Positions 4,877 to 6,025 of a stretch of DNA of 6,025 nucleotides are shown here, piece after piece; position 1 is the stretch's first letter; each line of letters opens with the position of its first letter. The stretch comes from Candidatus Methanomethylophilaceae archaeon (GTDB lineage Archaea > Thermoplasmatota > Thermoplasmata > Methanomassiliicoccales > Methanomethylophilaceae): the NCBI GenBank assembly GCA_011620825.1, contig WOYN01000161.1, positions 1 through 6,025 of the forward strand. The letters run 5' to 3'. The position numbers were made by a program, and so were the translations under genes. The notes beneath the pieces are model-generated. The model did no database searches. It saw only the letters and a list, made by a program, of their open reading frames with translations, and was not told the origin of the DNA.

Positions 4877-6025
4877 ATGAGATATTTCGTCGAATCCTAC
4901 GGATGCACGATGAACTATGGTGAGGGAGCGCAGCTCTCCGAACGTATGTCGGGAATGGGCTACGAGGAGGCCGCGTCCGCAGAAACAGCGGACGTTGTCA
5001 TTTTGAACACTTGCACCGTGGTCGATGCGACTGAAAAGAAAATGGTCAAGAGGATGACAGAACTCAGAAGAATGGGCAAAGAGGTAATAGTTACCGGCTG
5101 CATGGCCGAGGTACAGCCCGGAAGAATATCGGTGCGGTTGCCTGATTCGTTGATCATACCTCCTAAAAGTTATTCCGAGTTCTCCGATAAGGTTGGAAAT
5201 AAATATGGATGCTGGCACCCTCTTGACAATAAGGAGACCGGCACTTCGGCGATACTGCCGATAGCCCAGGGTTGCCTGGGCGCCTGCTCGTACTGCATCA
5301 CCCGTTTCGCAAGGGGGAAACTTCTGAGCTATCCCGAAGATGAGCTCCTGGCAGAGTTCAGAAAAAGAGTTCAAGAGGGAGCAAAGGAGGTCCTTGTTAC
5401 AGCCCAGGACACGGCGTGCTACGGCCGCGACATCGGCTCCAGCCTGCCCGACCTTCTCTCCAAGATGCTCGAGGTCCCGGGCGACTTCAGGGTCCGCATC
5501 GGTATGATGAACCCCGACTGGCTCTCCCCTATAGCCGACGAACTGATGTATGTTTTTGAGGATCCGAGGGTCTATAGGTTCCTGCACATCCCGGTACAGA
5601 GCGGAAGCGACGGCATACTCAAAGCTATGAGGAGGGGGTACACCATAGAAGATTATCTGTCTTTGGTTAAATCCATACGTGCCAGATATCCCGACATAAG
5701 CATTTCTACCGACATGATTGCCGGATTCCCGGGCGAAACGGAAGAAGACCATCTGAAGAGTGTCGAGCTGTTGCGCGAACTCAGGGCGGATACCGTCAAT
5801 ATAACACGGTTCTCGCCCCGTCCCGGGACGAAGGCAGCAGAGATGGAACAGGTCAACGGGCGCCTGATCAAAGCCCGTTCGACCGAGCTCACCGACGTAA
5901 AGAACGAGGTCGAGCTTGCCAATAACGAGAAGCTTGTGGGAAGGACCTTCAGGGTGCTCGTTACTGAAGAAGGAAAGGAGGGCTCTGTGATCGCCAGGAC
6001 CGGCAACTACAGGCCGGTTGGGATT
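4877..6025 (+). CDS. tRNA t6A37 methylthiotransferase (MiaB/CDKAL1-like radical SAM enzyme), 383 residues, cut by the window edge
   Basis: This enzyme is predicted to add a methylthio group to C2 of N6-threonylcarbamoyladenosine at position 37 of ANN-decoding tRNAs, giving ms2t6A. It uses two [4Fe-4S] clusters and S-adenosylmethionine. The N-terminal MTTase domain shows the three auxiliary-cluster cysteines C10 (SYGCTMN), C46 (LNTCTVV) and C75 (VTGCMAE). The radical SAM motif is GCLGACSYC with C133, C137 and C140, followed by ITRFARGKL. HIPVQSGSDGILKAMRRGY and STDMIAGFPGETEED (about 277-291) are further family signatures. From about residue 355 (GRTFRVLV) the C-terminal TRAM domain begins, and it is cut at the right edge with no stop reached. 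Homologues of about 420 residues suggest some 40 are missing. The archaeal CDKAL1/e-MtaB subgroup is more likely than the bacterial i6A enzyme MiaB. The ATG lies 5 bp after the aIF2 beta stop, with only a weak TGAGAT before it, so it is probably cotranscribed and translationally coupled. Confidence 0.94.
   Translation, partial: MRYFVESYGCTMNYGEGAQLSERMSGMGYEEAASAETADVVILNTCTVVDATEKKMVKRMTELRRMGKEVIVTGCMAEVQPGRISVRLPDSLIIPPKSYSEFSDKVGNKYGCWHPLDNKETGTSAILPIAQGCLGACSYCITRFARGKLLSYPEDELLAEFRKRVQEGAKEVLVTAQDTACYGRDIGSSLPDLLSKMLEVPGDFRVRIGMMNPDWLSPIADELMYVFEDPRVYRFLHIPVQSGSDGILKAMRRGYTIEDYLSLVKSIRARYPDISISTDMIAGFPGETEEDHLKSVELLRELRADTVNITRFSPRPGTKAAEMEQVNGRLIKARSTELTDVKNEVELANNEKLVGRTFRVLVTEEGKEGSVIARTGNYRPVGI

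Noticed and set aside
4541..5752. A 403-codon open frame on the minus strand opposite aIF2 beta and the methylthiotransferase.
   Set aside because: The plus strand encodes two proteins with full family motifs in the same place. The antisense product shows no recognisable domain, no ribosome binding site and an unusual composition. It is a codon-bias shadow that annotation software could mistake for a gene.
1..6025. Search for mobile elements, CRISPR repeats, tRNA genes, toxin-antitoxin or defence modules, and frameshifts in the main genes.
   Set aside because: None could be supported. The six main genes are intact within the window and fill about 95 percent of it.

Overview
The window looks archaeal. 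Its genes are archaeal/eukaryotic-type translation genes (EF-2, uS7, uS12, aIF2 beta and a CDKAL1-like tRNA methylthiotransferase), with TATA-type promoters and GGTGA-type ribosome binding sites instead of bacterial -35/-10 boxes. The moderate GC content, the protein style and the TRAM-tailed aIF2 beta suggest a euryarchaeon, perhaps a Thermoplasmata lineage such as Methanomassiliicoccales. That lineage placement is an impression from the proteins and has not been tested by search.

Layout. Positions 1-2802 hold a minus-strand translation operon read right to left: rps12 (uS12), rps7 (uS7) and fusA (EF-2). EF-2 runs off the left edge after 576 residues, before its diphthamide loop. The genes are tightly packed: rps12 and rps7 are about 5 bp apart (or overlap if the GTG start is used), and rps7 and fusA are 22 bp apart. 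Upstream of rps12, a 156-bp intergenic stretch (2803-2958) holds two similar TATA-like boxes and a small inverted repeat. Next comes a minus-strand PLP-dependent class I/II aminotransferase (2959-4164). A short divergent promoter region (4165-4238) with a symmetric TTTAAA core separates it from a plus-strand pair: aIF2 beta carrying a C-terminal TRAM domain (4239-4871), then, after a 5-bp gap, a radical SAM tRNA t6A37 methylthiotransferase (4877 to beyond the right edge).

How the genes work together. Five of the six genes serve translation: the decoding-centre protein uS12, the small-subunit head protein uS7, the translocase EF-2, the initiation factor subunit that helps deliver initiator tRNA, and an enzyme modifying A37 next to the anticodon of ANN-decoding tRNAs. 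The aminotransferase is the metabolic exception. No mobile element, CRISPR array, tRNA, rRNA or defence-like system was found. This is mostly conserved housekeeping DNA, and the points worth a second look concern start sites, promoter architecture and domain make-up.
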